Below, piece after piece: positions 9,641 through 21,823 of a stretch of DNA of 64,000 bases (positions within the stretch are counted from its first letter, which is position 1; every line of letters begins with the position of its first letter). Made by a program: the position numbers and the translations under genes. This DNA comes from an uncultured Gemmiger sp. GTDB lineage: Bacteria > Bacillota > Clostridia > Oscillospirales > Ruminococcaceae. Below the pieces are notes generated by a model, which saw nothing but the letters and a program-made list of their open reading frames with translations, ran no database searches and was not told where the DNA came from. The stretch is taken from assembly GCA_944388215.1 (NCBI GenBank), contig CALXHT010000043.1, forward strand, positions 98,316 through 162,315. Direction: 5' to 3'.

Positions 9641-10048
9641 TTAGTGGCATCCGCCGCAGGTGGCACAGCTGCCGGTGCAGCTTCCGGAGGGCTGCTGTAC
9701 AGTCATGGGGTCTCCGCCATTCATGGCAGTGTTGATAATGGCGTCGATATAGCTGACCATGGCTTCACACTCCGCCTTGGCAGCCGTATAGCGGACCATG
9801 CCCTCGCTGGCCATGATCTGGGTATACAGGTCATTGATTTTCTTGTTCAGTTCCGCCACCCGGGCGGCATCCGTTTCCGCCTTGGTGCTCTCGTTGTTGA
9901 GGTCCAGCCGGGCCAGGTTGAACTCCCCGATCATGCCCTGCAGTTCCTGGTCGGCATCGTTGGCACGGCGCGCCGCGTCCAGTTCGAGGTAACGGGGGTC
10001 GGTCTGCATCGCCGCAGCCGCTTTCTTAAACAAATCCATGCAATCCAT
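9641..10048 (-). CDS. YlbF/YmcA-family protein with C-terminal Cys cluster
   Basis: 135 aa helical protein of the YlbF/YmcA (RicF/RicA) family: DLFKKAAAAMQTDPRYLELDAAR and the long helices to about residue 115 match that fold. In Bacillus the Ric complex promotes mRNA processing with RNase Y and carries Fe-S clusters. The tail CTGSCATCGGCH gives four Cys plus a terminal His, a plausible metal or Fe-S site. It lies between miaB and mutS, where Bacillus has ymcA (ricA), so the orthology is supported by position. AAAGGAG lies 8 bases before the start. Confidence 0.75.
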   Translation of the reverse strand: MDCMDLFKKAAAAMQTDPRYLELDAARRANDADQELQGMIGEFNLARLDLNNESTKAETDAARVAELNKKINDLYTQIMASEGMVRYTAAKAECEAMVSYIDAIINTAMNGGDPMTVQQPSGSCTGSCATCGGCH

Positions 10049-10075
10049 TTTAGTAACTCCTTTATCAATTGTTGT

Positions 10076-11461
10076 TTATTCGCTGACAAGTTCGCCGGTC
10101 AGAAGGGCAGCGCGGGATCCTGTGAGATGCACCTGCGCCCACTGGCCGATCAGCGTCTCTTCGGCGGGGAATTCCACCACCAGATTGTTGTCCAGACGGC
10201 CGTTCACCGTTCCGGGCGTGCGCCCGGCCGCTTCCACCAGCACCCGCACGGTCTGTCCGGCCATGGCGGCAATGGCGGAAAACGCAATCTCATCCTGGGT
10301 ACGCAGCAACCGTTCCATGCGGGCAGCCTTCTCCGCATGAGTGGTGGGATCGGGCATCTTGGCTGCCGGGGTCCCGTTTCGCTTGGAATAGATGAAGGTA
10401 AACAGCTGCATATAGCCGACCTTGCGCACAAGATCCAGTGTTGCCTCAAAATCTTCCTCGGTTTCCCCGGGGAATCCCACGATGATGTCGCTGGAGAAGG
10501 TCACTCCCGGGATTTTTTTGCGGGCGTAGTCCACCAGTTCCAGGTACTGCTCCACCGTGTAGTGCCGGTTCATCTGCTGGAGCAGCCGGTCGCTGCCGGA
10601 CTGAACCGGCAGATGAATGTGCTTGCACAGGTGGGGCTGTGCTGCAATGGTGTCGATCAGTTTGCGGCTGGCATCCTTGGGATGGCTGGTCATGAACCGG
10701 ATCTGATAGTCCCCGGGTACGGCGCAGAGCAGATTCAGCAGGTCGGCAAAATCGATGGTGTTTTCCAGCCCTTTGCCATAGCTGTTGACATTCTGCCCCA
10801 GCAGCGTAATTTCTTTGTACCCCTTTGCGACCAGATCCCGGAACTCGGCCAGGATGGCCTCCGGTTCCCGGCTGCGTTCCCGGCCACGTACATAGGGTAC
10901 AATACAATAGGTGCAGAAATTGTCGCACCCGTACATGATGGGCAGCCAGGCGCGGAAGCCGGAATCGCGGCGGATCGGCATATCCTCCACCACGGCATTG
11001 CGCTGTTCCGGCTTTTCCAGATAGCGCTTGCCGCGGCGCAGACGTTCCTCCAGCATGGCCGGCAGACGGTCGATTCCGTCCACACCAAAGACAAGATCCA
11101 CATAAGGATAGCTCTGGCGCAGTTTTTCCACGATATGAGCCTGCTGAGCCATGCAGCCGCACACACCGATGATCAGCCGCGGATTCTGCTCCTTGAGTTT
11201 CTTCAGCGCACCGATGTTGCCGAAGACCCGCTGCTCCGCGTGTTCCCGCACGGCGCAGGTATTGAAGAGGATCAGATCGGCATCTTCCAGCGTATCGCAG
11301 ATGCCGAAACCCACATCCTGCAGTACACCGCGGATCTTTTCACCGTCGTTGACATTCTGCTGGCAGCCATAGCTGCGCACATAGGCCAGCGGCGGTGTTT
11401 CGTAATAAGCCGCCAGCACCTGGGCGGCTTCATCGTTGTGAGTATAAGTCAGTTTTTCCAA
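10076..11461 (-). CDS. miaB: tRNA-2-methylthio-N6-dimethylallyladenosine synthase MiaB
   Basis: Radical-SAM methylthiotransferase that acts on the MiaA product in tRNA. The N-terminal UPF0004 domain has three cluster cysteines (SYGCQQNVND, NTCAVREHAE, VCGCMAQQ). The radical-SAM motif GCDNFCTYC (CxxxCxxC) and VPYVRGRERSR follow, and a TRAM domain ends the protein. I set the start at a TTG (11461-11459) with AAGGAG 7 bases upstream; the frame is open 21 codons further up but has no ribosome site there. The product is 461 aa. It is first in the mut operon, behind the promoter at 11504-11532. Confidence 0.95.
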   Translation of the reverse strand: MEKLTYTHNDEAAQVLAAYYETPPLAYVRSYGCQQNVNDGEKIRGVLQDVGFGICDTLEDADLILFNTCAVREHAEQRVFGNIGALKKLKEQNPRLIIGVCGCMAQQAHIVEKLRQSYPYVDLVFGVDGIDRLPAMLEERLRRGKRYLEKPEQRNAVVEDMPIRRDSGFRAWLPIMYGCDNFCTYCIVPYVRGRERSREPEAILAEFRDLVAKGYKEITLLGQNVNSYGKGLENTIDFADLLNLLCAVPGDYQIRFMTSHPKDASRKLIDTIAAQPHLCKHIHLPVQSGSDRLLQQMNRHYTVEQYLELVDYARKKIPGVTFSSDIIVGFPGETEEDFEATLDLVRKVGYMQLFTFIYSKRNGTPAAKMPDPTTHAEKAARMERLLRTQDEIAFSAIAAMAGQTVRVLVEAAGRTPGTVNGRLDNNLVVEFPAEETLIGQWAQVHLTGSRAALLTGELVSE

Positions 11462-11503
11462 AAGAATTCTCCTTAAGGGCACACAAATCCAATATACCGT
11501 AAT

Positions 11504-11532
11504 AGTATAGCAAATTGCTTCCAAAAGTACAA
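11504..11532 (-). promoter_or_regulatory. Promoter for miaB-mutS-mutL operon
   Basis: TTGTAC (11532-11527), 17-bp spacer, TATACT (11509-11504), about 45 bp before the miaB TTG start. Confidence 0.7.
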
Positions 11533-11583
11533 GCGCTTGTTTTCGCTTTTTCTTCCCACCACGCTATGCTGTGGTCCCCATGC

Positions 11584-11618
11584 AAAAAGCAAGGGCGCCC
11601 GCCTGGCGGGCGCCCTGC
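11584..11618 (-). terminator. Intrinsic terminator after uvrA
   Basis: Stem AGGGCGCCCGCC / GGCGGGCGCCCT with a 2-base loop, then GCTTTTT on the minus strand, directly after the uvrA stop. Confidence 0.9.
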
Positions 11619-11621
11619 CTC

Positions 11622-14518
<2,897 letters not shown>

Positions 14519-14522
<4 letters not shown>

Positions 14523-16558
14523 TTTTTATATTTCCTCCTGCCCTTGCGTATCTTGGCGGTCGCTTTCCGCTCACTGGCGTCCGCTGCGGTGGGGTCTTCC
14601 CCCCGCTGCAGCCGTGCGATCTCATCGCGGAGTTGGGCAGCCAGTTCAAACTGCAGCAGCCGGGCTGCCTCTTTCATTTCCTTGGTCAACCGCTCGATCG
14701 TCTGCTGGCGTTCGGCACGGCTCATGCGGTGCTGACGCATCCGCTTGTTTTCCTCGCTCATGCTGATTTCCAGCCCGTCTCCAATGGCCTTGACGATGGT
14801 CTTGGGGGTAATGCCATGTTCCTGGTTGTAGGCATCCTGAATGGCGCGGCGGCGCTCCGTCTCCATGATGGCGCGTTCCATGCTGGGTGTAACCTCATCG
14901 GCATACATAAGCACCACGCCGTTTGCATTGCGCGCAGCACGGCCGATGGTCTGGATCAGGCTGGTCTCGCTGCGCAGGAAACCTTCCTTGTCGGCATCCA
15001 AAATCGCAATCAGGGAAACTTCCGGCAGGTCAAGACCTTCCCGGAGCAGGTTGATGCCCACGATCACATCGATGGCACCCAATCGCAGATCCTTGATGAT
15101 CTCCATGCGCTCAAAGGTATCCACCTCATGGTGCATATACTTGGTCTTTACGCCGTGCTCCTCCAGATAATCGGTCAGGTCCTCCGCCATCTTCACGGTC
15201 AGCGTGGTCACCAGTGCCCGCTCACCACGGTCAATGCGCTGCCGGATTTCTCCCAGCAGGTCCTCGATCTGCCCCTCCACCGGGCGCACCATAATCAGGG
15301 GATCCAACAGACCTGTCGGCCGAATCACCTGCTCTGCCACCCGGCTGGAATGCTCACGCTCATACGCGCCCGGCGTTGCCGAGACAAAGATCTTCTGGTG
15401 TACCTTTTTTTCAAACTCCTCAAAGCGAAGAGGACGGTTGTCAAAGGCGGACGGCAGACGGAAACCATATTCCACCAGCGTCTTTTTGCGGCTGTAATCT
15501 CCGCCATACATGCCGCGGATCTGCGGCAGCATGACATGGCTTTCATCCACCATCAGAAGGAAATCATCGGGAAAATAGTCCAGCAATGTGGTGGGCGTGG
15601 ACCCCGGCGCACGGCCGGAAAGCACCGCGGAATAGTTTTCGATTCCCTTGCACATGCCCACTTCCTGCAGCATTTCCATATCGTAGCTGGTCCGCTGCTG
15701 AATGCGCTGGGCTTCCAGCAATTTTCCCTCTGCCGTAAACTTCTTGACCTGTTCCTCCATCTCCACAGCGATTTTGGCCAGCCCCTCTTTCATTTTTTCG
15801 GGGCCGACGATATAATGGCTTGCCGGGAAAATGGCCACATGGCGTACCACATTTTTATGCTGCCCTGTCAGGGGATCAAACTCAATAATGCGGTCCACTT
15901 CGTCGCCGAAGAATTCCACCCGGATGGCAAACTCGTCGTTGTAGGCCAGATGAATATCCACCGTGTCCCCTTTTACACGGAACTTGTTGCGGATAAAATT
16001 CATATCGTTGCGCTCATACTGCAACTTGACGAGCCGGCTGCACAGTTCATCCCGCTCCATCTGCATCCCGGGCCGCAGGCTGATCACCATGCTGCGGTAA
16101 TCGATGGGGTCGCCCAGGGAATAGATGCAGGAAACGCTGGCCACAATGATGACGTTGCGCTGTTCCGACAAGGCAGCCGTGGCGGAATGGCGCAGACGGT
16201 CAATCTCGTCATTGATAGCGCTGTCCTTTTCAATGTAGGTATCCGTAGAAGGGATGTAGGCTTCCGGCTGATAGTAATCGTAGTAGGAGACAAAATATTC
16301 CACCGCATCATCCGGGAAAAAGCTGCGCATCTCCGTGCAGATCTGACTTGCCAGGGTTTTGTTGGGTTCCAGAATCAGTGTCGGACGGTTGCAGCGGGCA
16401 ATGATATTGGCCATGGTAAACGTCTTGCCGGAACCGGTCACGCCCAGCAGCGTCTGTGCATCATCGCCTTCTTCAATCCCCTGCACCAAGGCCTCGATTG
16501 CCTGCGGCTGATCGCCGGTGGGCTGAAACGGTGCTTTCAGATGGAAAACTTCCTCCAT
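14519..16558 (-). CDS. uvrB: Excinuclease ABC subunit B
   Basis: Helicase-like subunit that verifies damage and loads UvrC. Walker A GVTGSGKT is at residues 39-46, the beta-hairpin segment [12 protein letters not shown] is at about 92-103, and helicase motifs follow (LMVDESH, IGRAARN). The C-terminal UVR domain (from about 625, [26 protein letters not shown]) binds UvrC. 679 aa is typical. It is the first gene of uvrB-uvrA, with a promoter and palindrome just upstream. Confidence 0.97.
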
Positions 16559-16578
16559 GACAAACCTCGCTTACGTTA

Positions 16579-16593
16579 ACAACGTTTTGTTGT
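16579..16593 (-). promoter_or_regulatory. Palindrome at uvrB transcription start
   Basis: Perfect inverted repeat ACAAC-GTTTT-GTTGT beginning 6 bases after the uvrB -10 box, where an operator could lie. It does not fit the Gram-positive LexA box (GAAC-N4-GTTC). Operator function is inference. Confidence 0.4.
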
Positions 16594-16599
16594 ATGCAG

Positions 16600-16628
16600 A
16601 TTATAGCATAGGGCATTTTATAAGTAAA
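16600..16628 (-). promoter_or_regulatory. Promoter for uvrB-uvrA
   Basis: TTTACT (16628-16623), 17-bp spacer, TATAAT (16605-16600), about 40 bp before uvrB. Confidence 0.75.
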
Positions 16629-16661
16629 GTCCCATCGCTCACATTTTGTGTAGCTTTCGGC

Positions 16662-16696
16662 TAAAAATGCACCCCGCCGCCAGATGACGGCAGGGC
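16662..16696 (-). terminator. Terminator after radC
   Basis: GC-rich hairpin CCCTGCCG / CGGCGGGG (one G-U or mismatch) followed by TGCATTTTT on the minus strand, just after radC. Confidence 0.65.
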
Positions 16697-16706
16697 ATGT
16701 AAACTA

Positions 16707-17441
16707 TCATTTGCTGGCAGCGTTCAGAATGTCGCCGTCTCCGCGATATTCCGGCAGACATCCACGTGCCCGCATGGAACAGGCATCCTCCCCCGCCACA
16801 ATAATATGATCAATCACACTGACTCCCAGCGGTTGCAATGCCCTCATGATCCCCATGGTGGCAATCACATCCGCCTCACTGGGCACCGGCAAACCGGTGG
16901 GGTGATTGTGGGCCAGGATACCGCAAGTGGCATCCGTTCGCGCCACATCCCGCAGAAGTTTGCGCGTATCGATGTGCACGCGATTGGGTACGCCTTCCGC
17001 AATGCGCAGGTCACGGACCGGGTAGCATTTGTCATCCAGCAAAATCAGATACAGAAGTTCATTCTGAAGTCCCAGAAACAGCGGCTTCACATATTCCACC
17101 GCGGCATCCGTATGGTTGAGTGTCACCCGGTGCTTTCTCTTTTTCAGGGCATAATACCGACCGAATGCCGTCACGGTGGAAATGAGCCGTGCGCTTTTCT
17201 CTCCGATGCCCGGAACCTGTTTCAGTTCTTCAGGAGAAGCTTCCATCACTTTACAGAAATCGCCAAAATGCTGAATCAGCCGGTGAGCCAATTCATTGGT
17301 ATCTTTCCGCGGTATCGCCAGAAACAGCAGATATTCCAGTGCCTCATGTTCGGCCAAACTCTCCAGTCCGTCCCGCTCCACCCGGGCCTTCATCCGGGCC
17401 CGATGGTTCTCATGCAACGGACGTTCTTTGTTTTGGTCCAT
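16707..17441 (-). CDS. radC: RadC-family JAB-domain protein
   Basis: 244 aa. The N-terminal UPF0758 part has a helix-hairpin-helix (VPGIGEKSA, residues 76-84), then an MPN/JAB metalloprotease-like domain with the zinc motif HNHPTGLPVPSEAD (H178, H180, D191). The biochemical role of RadC is not settled; older links to repair are doubtful. It is a single-gene unit: its promoter overlaps the divergent promoter of the pseudouridine synthase, and a terminator follows. Confidence 0.93.
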   Translation of the reverse strand: MDQNKERPLHENHRARMKARVERDGLESLAEHEALEYLLFLAIPRKDTNELAHRLIQHFGDFCKVMEASPEELKQVPGIGEKSARLISTVTAFGRYYALKKRKHRVTLNHTDAAVEYVKPLFLGLQNELLYLILLDDKCYPVRDLRIAEGVPNRVHIDTRKLLRDVARTDATCGILAHNHPTGLPVPSEADVIATMGIMRALQPLGVSVIDHIIVAGEDACSMRARGCLPEYRGDGDILNAASK

Positions 17442-17466
17442 GCTTTCACATCCTTCTGGCGTTCCC

Positions 17467-17495
17467 TTTACCTTTTCTCCATTTTATTATATACT
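17467..17495 (+). promoter_or_regulatory. Promoter for pseudouridine synthase
   Basis: TTTACC (17467-17472), 17-bp spacer, TATACT (17490-17495) on the plus strand. The -10 box overlaps that of the radC promoter on the other strand, so both cannot be occupied at once. Confidence 0.65.
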
Positions 17496-17513
17496 GTAGA
17501 AAACATTTTGCAA
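17486..17513 (-). promoter_or_regulatory. Promoter for radC
   Basis: TTGCAA (17513-17508), 16-bp spacer, TATAAT (17491-17486) on the minus strand, face to face with the plus-strand promoter. Confidence 0.6.
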
Positions 17514-17540
17514 AGTAGGAATTCAGCAAGCGAGGATCGT

Positions 17541-18503
17541 ATGAAAAGTTTTACCGCCGGCCCCAACGAAAACGGTGTCCGCCTGAGCCGTTTTGTGGAA
17601 AGTGTTACGCATCAGTTGCCGCGCAGCATGATGTATAAAGCCTTCCGCAACAAGCGCATCAAGGTCAATGGGAAACGTGCCGAACCGGATACCCGGCTTT
17701 CTGCCGGTGATCTTGTGGAAATGTACATCAACGATGAGTTTTTCCCGGCCCATCCCGTCGGCGCCAAACCGAAACCGCCGCGGCGCCAGCCCCCTGTCAC
17801 GATCATATATGAGGACCAAAATTTTGCCGTACTTTATAAGCCCGCCCATCTGCTCTGCCACAGTGACCGCACAGGGGATTCCAATCTGGTGGATGCCTTT
17901 GCCGCCTATCTGGAGGCAAAGGGTGAATATGATCCCCATGCGGAACAGCGCTTTGCGCCCGCCTTGTGTAACCGGCTGGACCGCGGCACCGAAGGTCTGG
18001 TTCTTGCCGCAAAATCCTACCCGGCGCTGCGGGATCTGAACGAGATCATCCGGACCGATCTGATGAAAAAGGAATACCTTACCATCACCGTGGGCGCCCC
18101 TCCCATCGGCCGTCATGTTGCCTGGCTACAGCACAGTGAGAAAAACAACAAGGTCCGCATACACGCCCGGGAATCGGAAGGCTACAAACAGATCATCACC
18201 GAAGTGACCGTCATCCGTCAGTCCGGGCCTTTTGCCCTGTGCCGGATCGGTCTGATTACCGGACGTACACATCAGATCCGCGCCCATCTTTCCTACTTGG
18301 GTCATCCCGTCCTGGGGGACATCAAATATGGAAACCGGAAGATGAATGAGCGTACCGGACTGAAAACCCAGGCGCTGTGCGCCCAGCGTCTGACATTCGG
18401 ACGGATTCCGCCCGAGAACAGCCTGCACTATCTGTCCGGTCGGGTCATCAAACTGGAGCATCCCGAAATTGTAAAACTGTTTGACCGCTTGTCCCAAGCA
18501 TAA
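17541..18503 (+). CDS. RluA/RluD-family rRNA or tRNA pseudouridine synthase
   Basis: 320 aa. An S4 RNA-binding domain (about residues 12-65) is followed by the catalytic domain with NRLDRGTEGLVL, where D147 is the expected nucleophile, and with GRTHQIRAHL and HPVLGDIKYG. The family isomerises specific uridines in 23S rRNA or tRNA; the target cannot be read from sequence. The start at 17541 is preceded by CGAGGA. The open frame extends far upstream across radC but that part is antisense. Monocistronic, with a strong terminator. Confidence 0.9.
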   Translation: MKSFTAGPNENGVRLSRFVESVTHQLPRSMMYKAFRNKRIKVNGKRAEPDTRLSAGDLVEMYINDEFFPAHPVGAKPKPPRRQPPVTIIYEDQNFAVLYKPAHLLCHSDRTGDSNLVDAFAAYLEAKGEYDPHAEQRFAPALCNRLDRGTEGLVLAAKSYPALRDLNEIIRTDLMKKEYLTITVGAPPIGRHVAWLQHSEKNNKVRIHARESEGYKQIITEVTVIRQSGPFALCRIGLITGRTHQIRAHLSYLGHPVLGDIKYGNRKMNERTGLKTQALCAQRLTFGRIPPENSLHYLSGRVIKLEHPEIVKLFDRLSQA

Positions 18504-18505
18504 CA

Positions 18506-18545
18506 AACAGCCGCTGCCAACCAATGGCAGCGGCTGTTTTCTTTT
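18506..18545. terminator. Bidirectional terminator
   Basis: Stem AACAGCCGCTGCCA / TGGCAGCGGCTGTT with loop ACCAA, then TTCTTTT on the plus strand and a U-rich flank on the minus strand. It ends both the plus-strand pseudouridine synthase and the convergent ftsH operon. Confidence 0.9.
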
Positions 18546-18572
18546 GCAATTGTGCCGAAAGGGCTTTTTGCC

Positions 18573-19655
18573 TTACGCAATGACGAAATGATACACCAGA
18601 GACACGGCAATAATCAACGCACAGACGATGGCCGTGATGGGGGGAGCCCAATGGATGATCCGTTCTGCCATCACATCGTCCTCACTGGCCTCATCATCGT
18701 CGGCATAACGGCCGCGCTTTTTACGGCGAGGCTCCTCGTCCTCCTCATCGTCGTAATCTAGTTCGTCCGTATCATACATCTGCGTACCCTCGTCGTCATC
18801 TTCCTCATCGTCAAAGAGATGACCTTTGGGCGCATAACGACGGACCCGCTCCATATCCGCATTGTCCTGATCGTCGTATTCTTTCGGATCATAGGTAGCG
18901 GTGGCATCCTCGGCATAATCGTCGTCAGCCTGGTCGATGGCAGCCTGGGCTGCCGCCGCTGTGGCTGCGGGATTGCTGGCCGGTGCACGCTGAGGCTGCG
19001 GTGCGACGTTATTTGCCACCGAGTTGATCTCCTGCTGCTGACGCTCCGCAGCACGGCGCGCCTCCTCCAGGATCGCGGTCAGCGTTGCCTTGATACCGGC
19101 ACGGTCACCGCCGCACTCCGAACAATAGGTGCAGTTTTCCTCATTGGGATGGAACGCACCACAGGCGCAGAACCAGCCGTACTCCGTATCCTGGGGGACA
19201 CAGGTCAGCATGCTGTTGCCCGTGCGCTGCTGCAGCGTCTTGGCGATGGATGCCGGCAGGACACGGGGCATCTGCAGACGAACACGCTTGTAGTTGCGCA
19301 GGTCCACGCCGCGCCCGTTCAGGAAGGCGCGGTCCTGTTCCACTTCCACGCTGGAGACTGGCGTATCACTGACGTAAACAGCATCGTCACTGCCAAAGAC
19401 ATCCCCCGGCTGGGCATCCAGCTGTTCGTAGTAAAAGTCATCTTCGCACAGAACCTGGCCGGCGGCATCCTTGCATTTGAAATGAACCACCAGACCGGTC
19501 AGCGGCTCGGTACCGACGTTCTTGAAAGTGAGACATACCGCAACTTCACCGGTGACATCCCCCTTCAGCAGTTCCACACGAACAAACTGAACCGGGCTGC
19601 CGGCCGTGTAATAATTGGCGCGGGATTGCGCCATCAGGGAAAAATTCTGATCCAT
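18573..19655 (-). CDS. Tail-anchored zinc-ribbon protein of unknown function
   Basis: 360 aa, not recognised as a named family. Residues 1-150 look like a beta-rich domain. A cysteine cluster C163, C165, C175, C178, C181 (FCACGAF...CTYCSECGG) forms a probable zinc ribbon. Residues 195-330 are low complexity, first Ala/Gln-rich and then very acidic (DDEEDDDEG, DYDDEEDEE), with an RRKKRGR patch, and a single hydrophobic segment (about 335-358) ends the protein. The layout fits a cytoplasmic protein anchored by its C-terminus. It is 17 bp behind ftsH and ends that operon, so a link to membrane quality control is possible but unproven. Confidence 0.75.
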   Translation of the reverse strand: MDQNFSLMAQSRANYYTAGSPVQFVRVELLKGDVTGEVAVCLTFKNVGTEPLTGLVVHFKCKDAAGQVLCEDDFYYEQLDAQPGDVFGSDDAVYVSDTPVSSVEVEQDRAFLNGRGVDLRNYKRVRLQMPRVLPASIAKTLQQRTGNSMLTCVPQDTEYGWFCACGAFHPNEENCTYCSECGGDRAGIKATLTAILEEARRAAERQQQEINSVANNVAPQPQRAPASNPAATAAAAQAAIDQADDDYAEDATATYDPKEYDDQDNADMERVRRYAPKGHLFDDEEDDDEGTQMYDTDELDYDDEEDEEPRRKKRGRYADDDEASEDDVMAERIIHWAPPITAIVCALIIAVSLVYHFVIA

Positions 19656-19672
19656 GATCCAACACCTACTTT

Positions 19673-21766
19673 TTACTCTTGGGCGTCCGGTCGGTCTGCG
19701 TCCGGCTCGGCAGCAGTATCGGGCTTACGGGATTCTTCCTGTACGGGATCCGGGGCAGCCGCAGGCGCTTGCGGTTCGGCAACTTTTGTTGTCTCGCCTT
19801 TTCCCAGATCAAACGGCGGAAGGGTTCCGCCTTCCATCAGCGTTCTGAATTCATCACCGCTGATTTTTTCGCGTTCCATCAAAACGGTGGCCACTCTGTG
19901 GAGTTCCGTCATGTGCTCTGTCAGCAACCGCCGTGCCGTTTCATACGCTTCATCCACAATATCCCGGATCTCATTATCAATCTCCGAGGCAATCGCTTCG
20001 GAATATCCCTTTCCCTGCCCAAAATCACGGCCCAGGAAAGTCTGTTCCGGATCGCTGCCATACACAACAGGCCCCATCCGTTCCGAGAATCCGTACCGCG
20101 TGACCATAGCGCGGGCTGTATCGGTAGCGCGCTGCAGATCACTGGATGCACCCGTCGAAATATCATCCAGAACCAGCTGCTCGGCAACACGGCCGCCCAG
20201 CAGAGAAACGATGTTCTCAAACATGGCGGTTTTCGTCACATAACTGGGATCTTTCTCGGGCAGGTACATGGTGTACCCCCCCGCACCACCGCGGGAAATA
20301 ATGCTGATCTGATGAACCGGGTCGTGATGCTTGCCAAAATACCCGGTAATGGCATGGCCTGTCTCGTGGTATGCCACCAGGCGGCGCTCATCGTTGGTCA
20401 CAACATGGCTCTTCTTTTCAGGGCCCATCATAACCTTGACGGAAGCTTCTTCGATCTCCGGCTCGGTGATGGCTTTCTTGCCACGGCGGGCCGCAAGCAG
20501 CGCCGCCTCGTTCACAAGGTTTTCAAGGTCGGCACCGGAGAAGCCGGCCGTCGACCGGGCAATGGTTTTCAGGCTCACATCCGGTCCCAAGGGTTTGTTT
20601 TTGGTATGGACCTTGAGGATTTCCTCACGGCCTTTCACATCGGGCAGACCCACATAGACCTGCCGGTCAAAACGACCGGGGCGAAGCAGCGCCTTATCCA
20701 GAATATCTGCCCGGTTGGTGGCTGCCATAACGATCACACCGTCATTGGCATCAAAGCCGTCCATCTCCACAAGCAGCTGGTTCAGCGTCTGCTCGCGCTC
20801 ATCATGACCGCCGCCCAGACCGGCGCCGCGCTGGCGGCCGACCGCATCGATCTCATCGATGAATACAATGGAAGGCATGGTCTTTTTGGCCTTTTCGAAC
20901 AGATCACGCACACGGGAAGCACCGACACCGACATACATCTCCACAAAGTCGGAGCCGGAAATCGCATAAAACGGTACGCCCGCTTCACCGGCACAGGCAC
21001 GGGCCAGCAAGGTTTTACCGGTACCCGGAGGGCCCACCAGCAAGACGCCGTGGGGAATCCGGGCGCCCAGGGAATTAAACTTGCTGGGCGCTTTGAGGAA
21101 TTCCACCACTTCCTGCAGCTCTGCTTTCTCCTCATCTGCGCCGGCCACATCTGCGAAGGTGGCCTTGCGCTGATTTTCCTGCTGGTCTTTCACCTTGGCG
21201 CGGCCCACATTCATAATGCCGCCGCCAGCGCCGCCGCGGTACATCGACATGAACAGCATACCGAGGCTGCCCAGCATCACCACATAGAAGATGATTTCCA
21301 GCCATGGAATACTGGTTTTTGCCGCCACATAATCAAAAATCATCGGTGCATCCGGATTTGCTTCATTATATGCATCGATAAAATCAGAAATTTTTCCGGT
21401 GTTGAAGTCCACGCCATAGGGCAGCTTATAAACCACATACACCGTACCACCATTGGCCGGCAGCACCTCATCCTCCGAGTTGCCCAAATTGTTGAGCAGG
21501 CCGCCGGTCTGCTGATCTTCGCTCTGCACCGTGGTATCCGGCAGGGCAATCTTGCCTTCCTTCAGCCACATTTCCAGCTTATTGGTTCCCATGTCCAGAC
21601 GGTAGGAGGTAACCTGCTGGTTTTCAAAATAATAATAGATTTCTGAGTAGTTGATATGGTTCGCAGCCGAAGCCGACAGCAACGGCGACAAGCTGACGAA
21701 GAACAAAATCAACACCATGAGCACGGCAACCACCAGGATGCCGCTGAAACGAGGTTTATGCTGCAA
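19673..21766 (-). CDS. ftsH: ATP-dependent zinc metalloprotease FtsH
   Basis: Membrane AAA+ protease that degrades misfolded membrane proteins and short-lived regulators. There are two membrane segments (about residues 8-31 and 155-174) around an external domain. The AAA module has Walker A GPPGTGKT (245-252), Walker [11 protein letters not shown] (301-310) and second region of homology RPGRFDRQV. The protease site is HETGH (467-471). 697 aa is slightly longer than average because of a Pro/Ala-rich tail. The start is a TTG at 21766 with AGGAG 8 bases upstream. It follows hpt, the classic tilS-hpt-ftsH order. Confidence 0.97.
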   Translation of the reverse strand: MQHKPRFSGILVVAVLMVLILFFVSLSPLLSASAANHINYSEIYYYFENQQVTSYRLDMGTNKLEMWLKEGKIALPDTTVQSEDQQTGGLLNNLGNSEDEVLPANGGTVYVVYKLPYGVDFNTGKISDFIDAYNEANPDAPMIFDYVAAKTSIPWLEIIFYVVMLGSLGMLFMSMYRGGAGGGIMNVGRAKVKDQQENQRKATFADVAGADEEKAELQEVVEFLKAPSKFNSLGARIPHGVLLVGPPGTGKTLLARACAGEAGVPFYAISGSDFVEMYVGVGASRVRDLFEKAKKTMPSIVFIDEIDAVGRQRGAGLGGGHDEREQTLNQLLVEMDGFDANDGVIVMAATNRADILDKALLRPGRFDRQVYVGLPDVKGREEILKVHTKNKPLGPDVSLKTIARSTAGFSGADLENLVNEAALLAARRGKKAITEPEIEEASVKVMMGPEKKSHVVTNDERRLVAYHETGHAITGYFGKHHDPVHQISIISRGGAGGYTMYLPEKDPSYVTKTAMFENIVSLLGGRVAEQLVLDDISTGASSDLQRATDTARAMVTRYGFSERMGPVVYGSDPEQTFLGRDFGQGKGYSEAIASEIDNEIRDIVDEAYETARRLLTEHMTELHRVATVLMEREKISGDEFRTLMEGGTLPPFDLGKGETTKVAEPQAPAAAPDPVQEESRKPDTAAEPDADRPDAQE

Positions 21767-21823
21767 AAAATCAACTCCTATCCAGCGCCGCTGCGCCGGG
21801 TGATTTTGCCGCCCGAACCGGCA

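Noticed and set aside
16559..16706. LexA box at uvrB
   Set aside because: The palindrome has a 5-base centre and lacks GAAC/GTTC half-sites.
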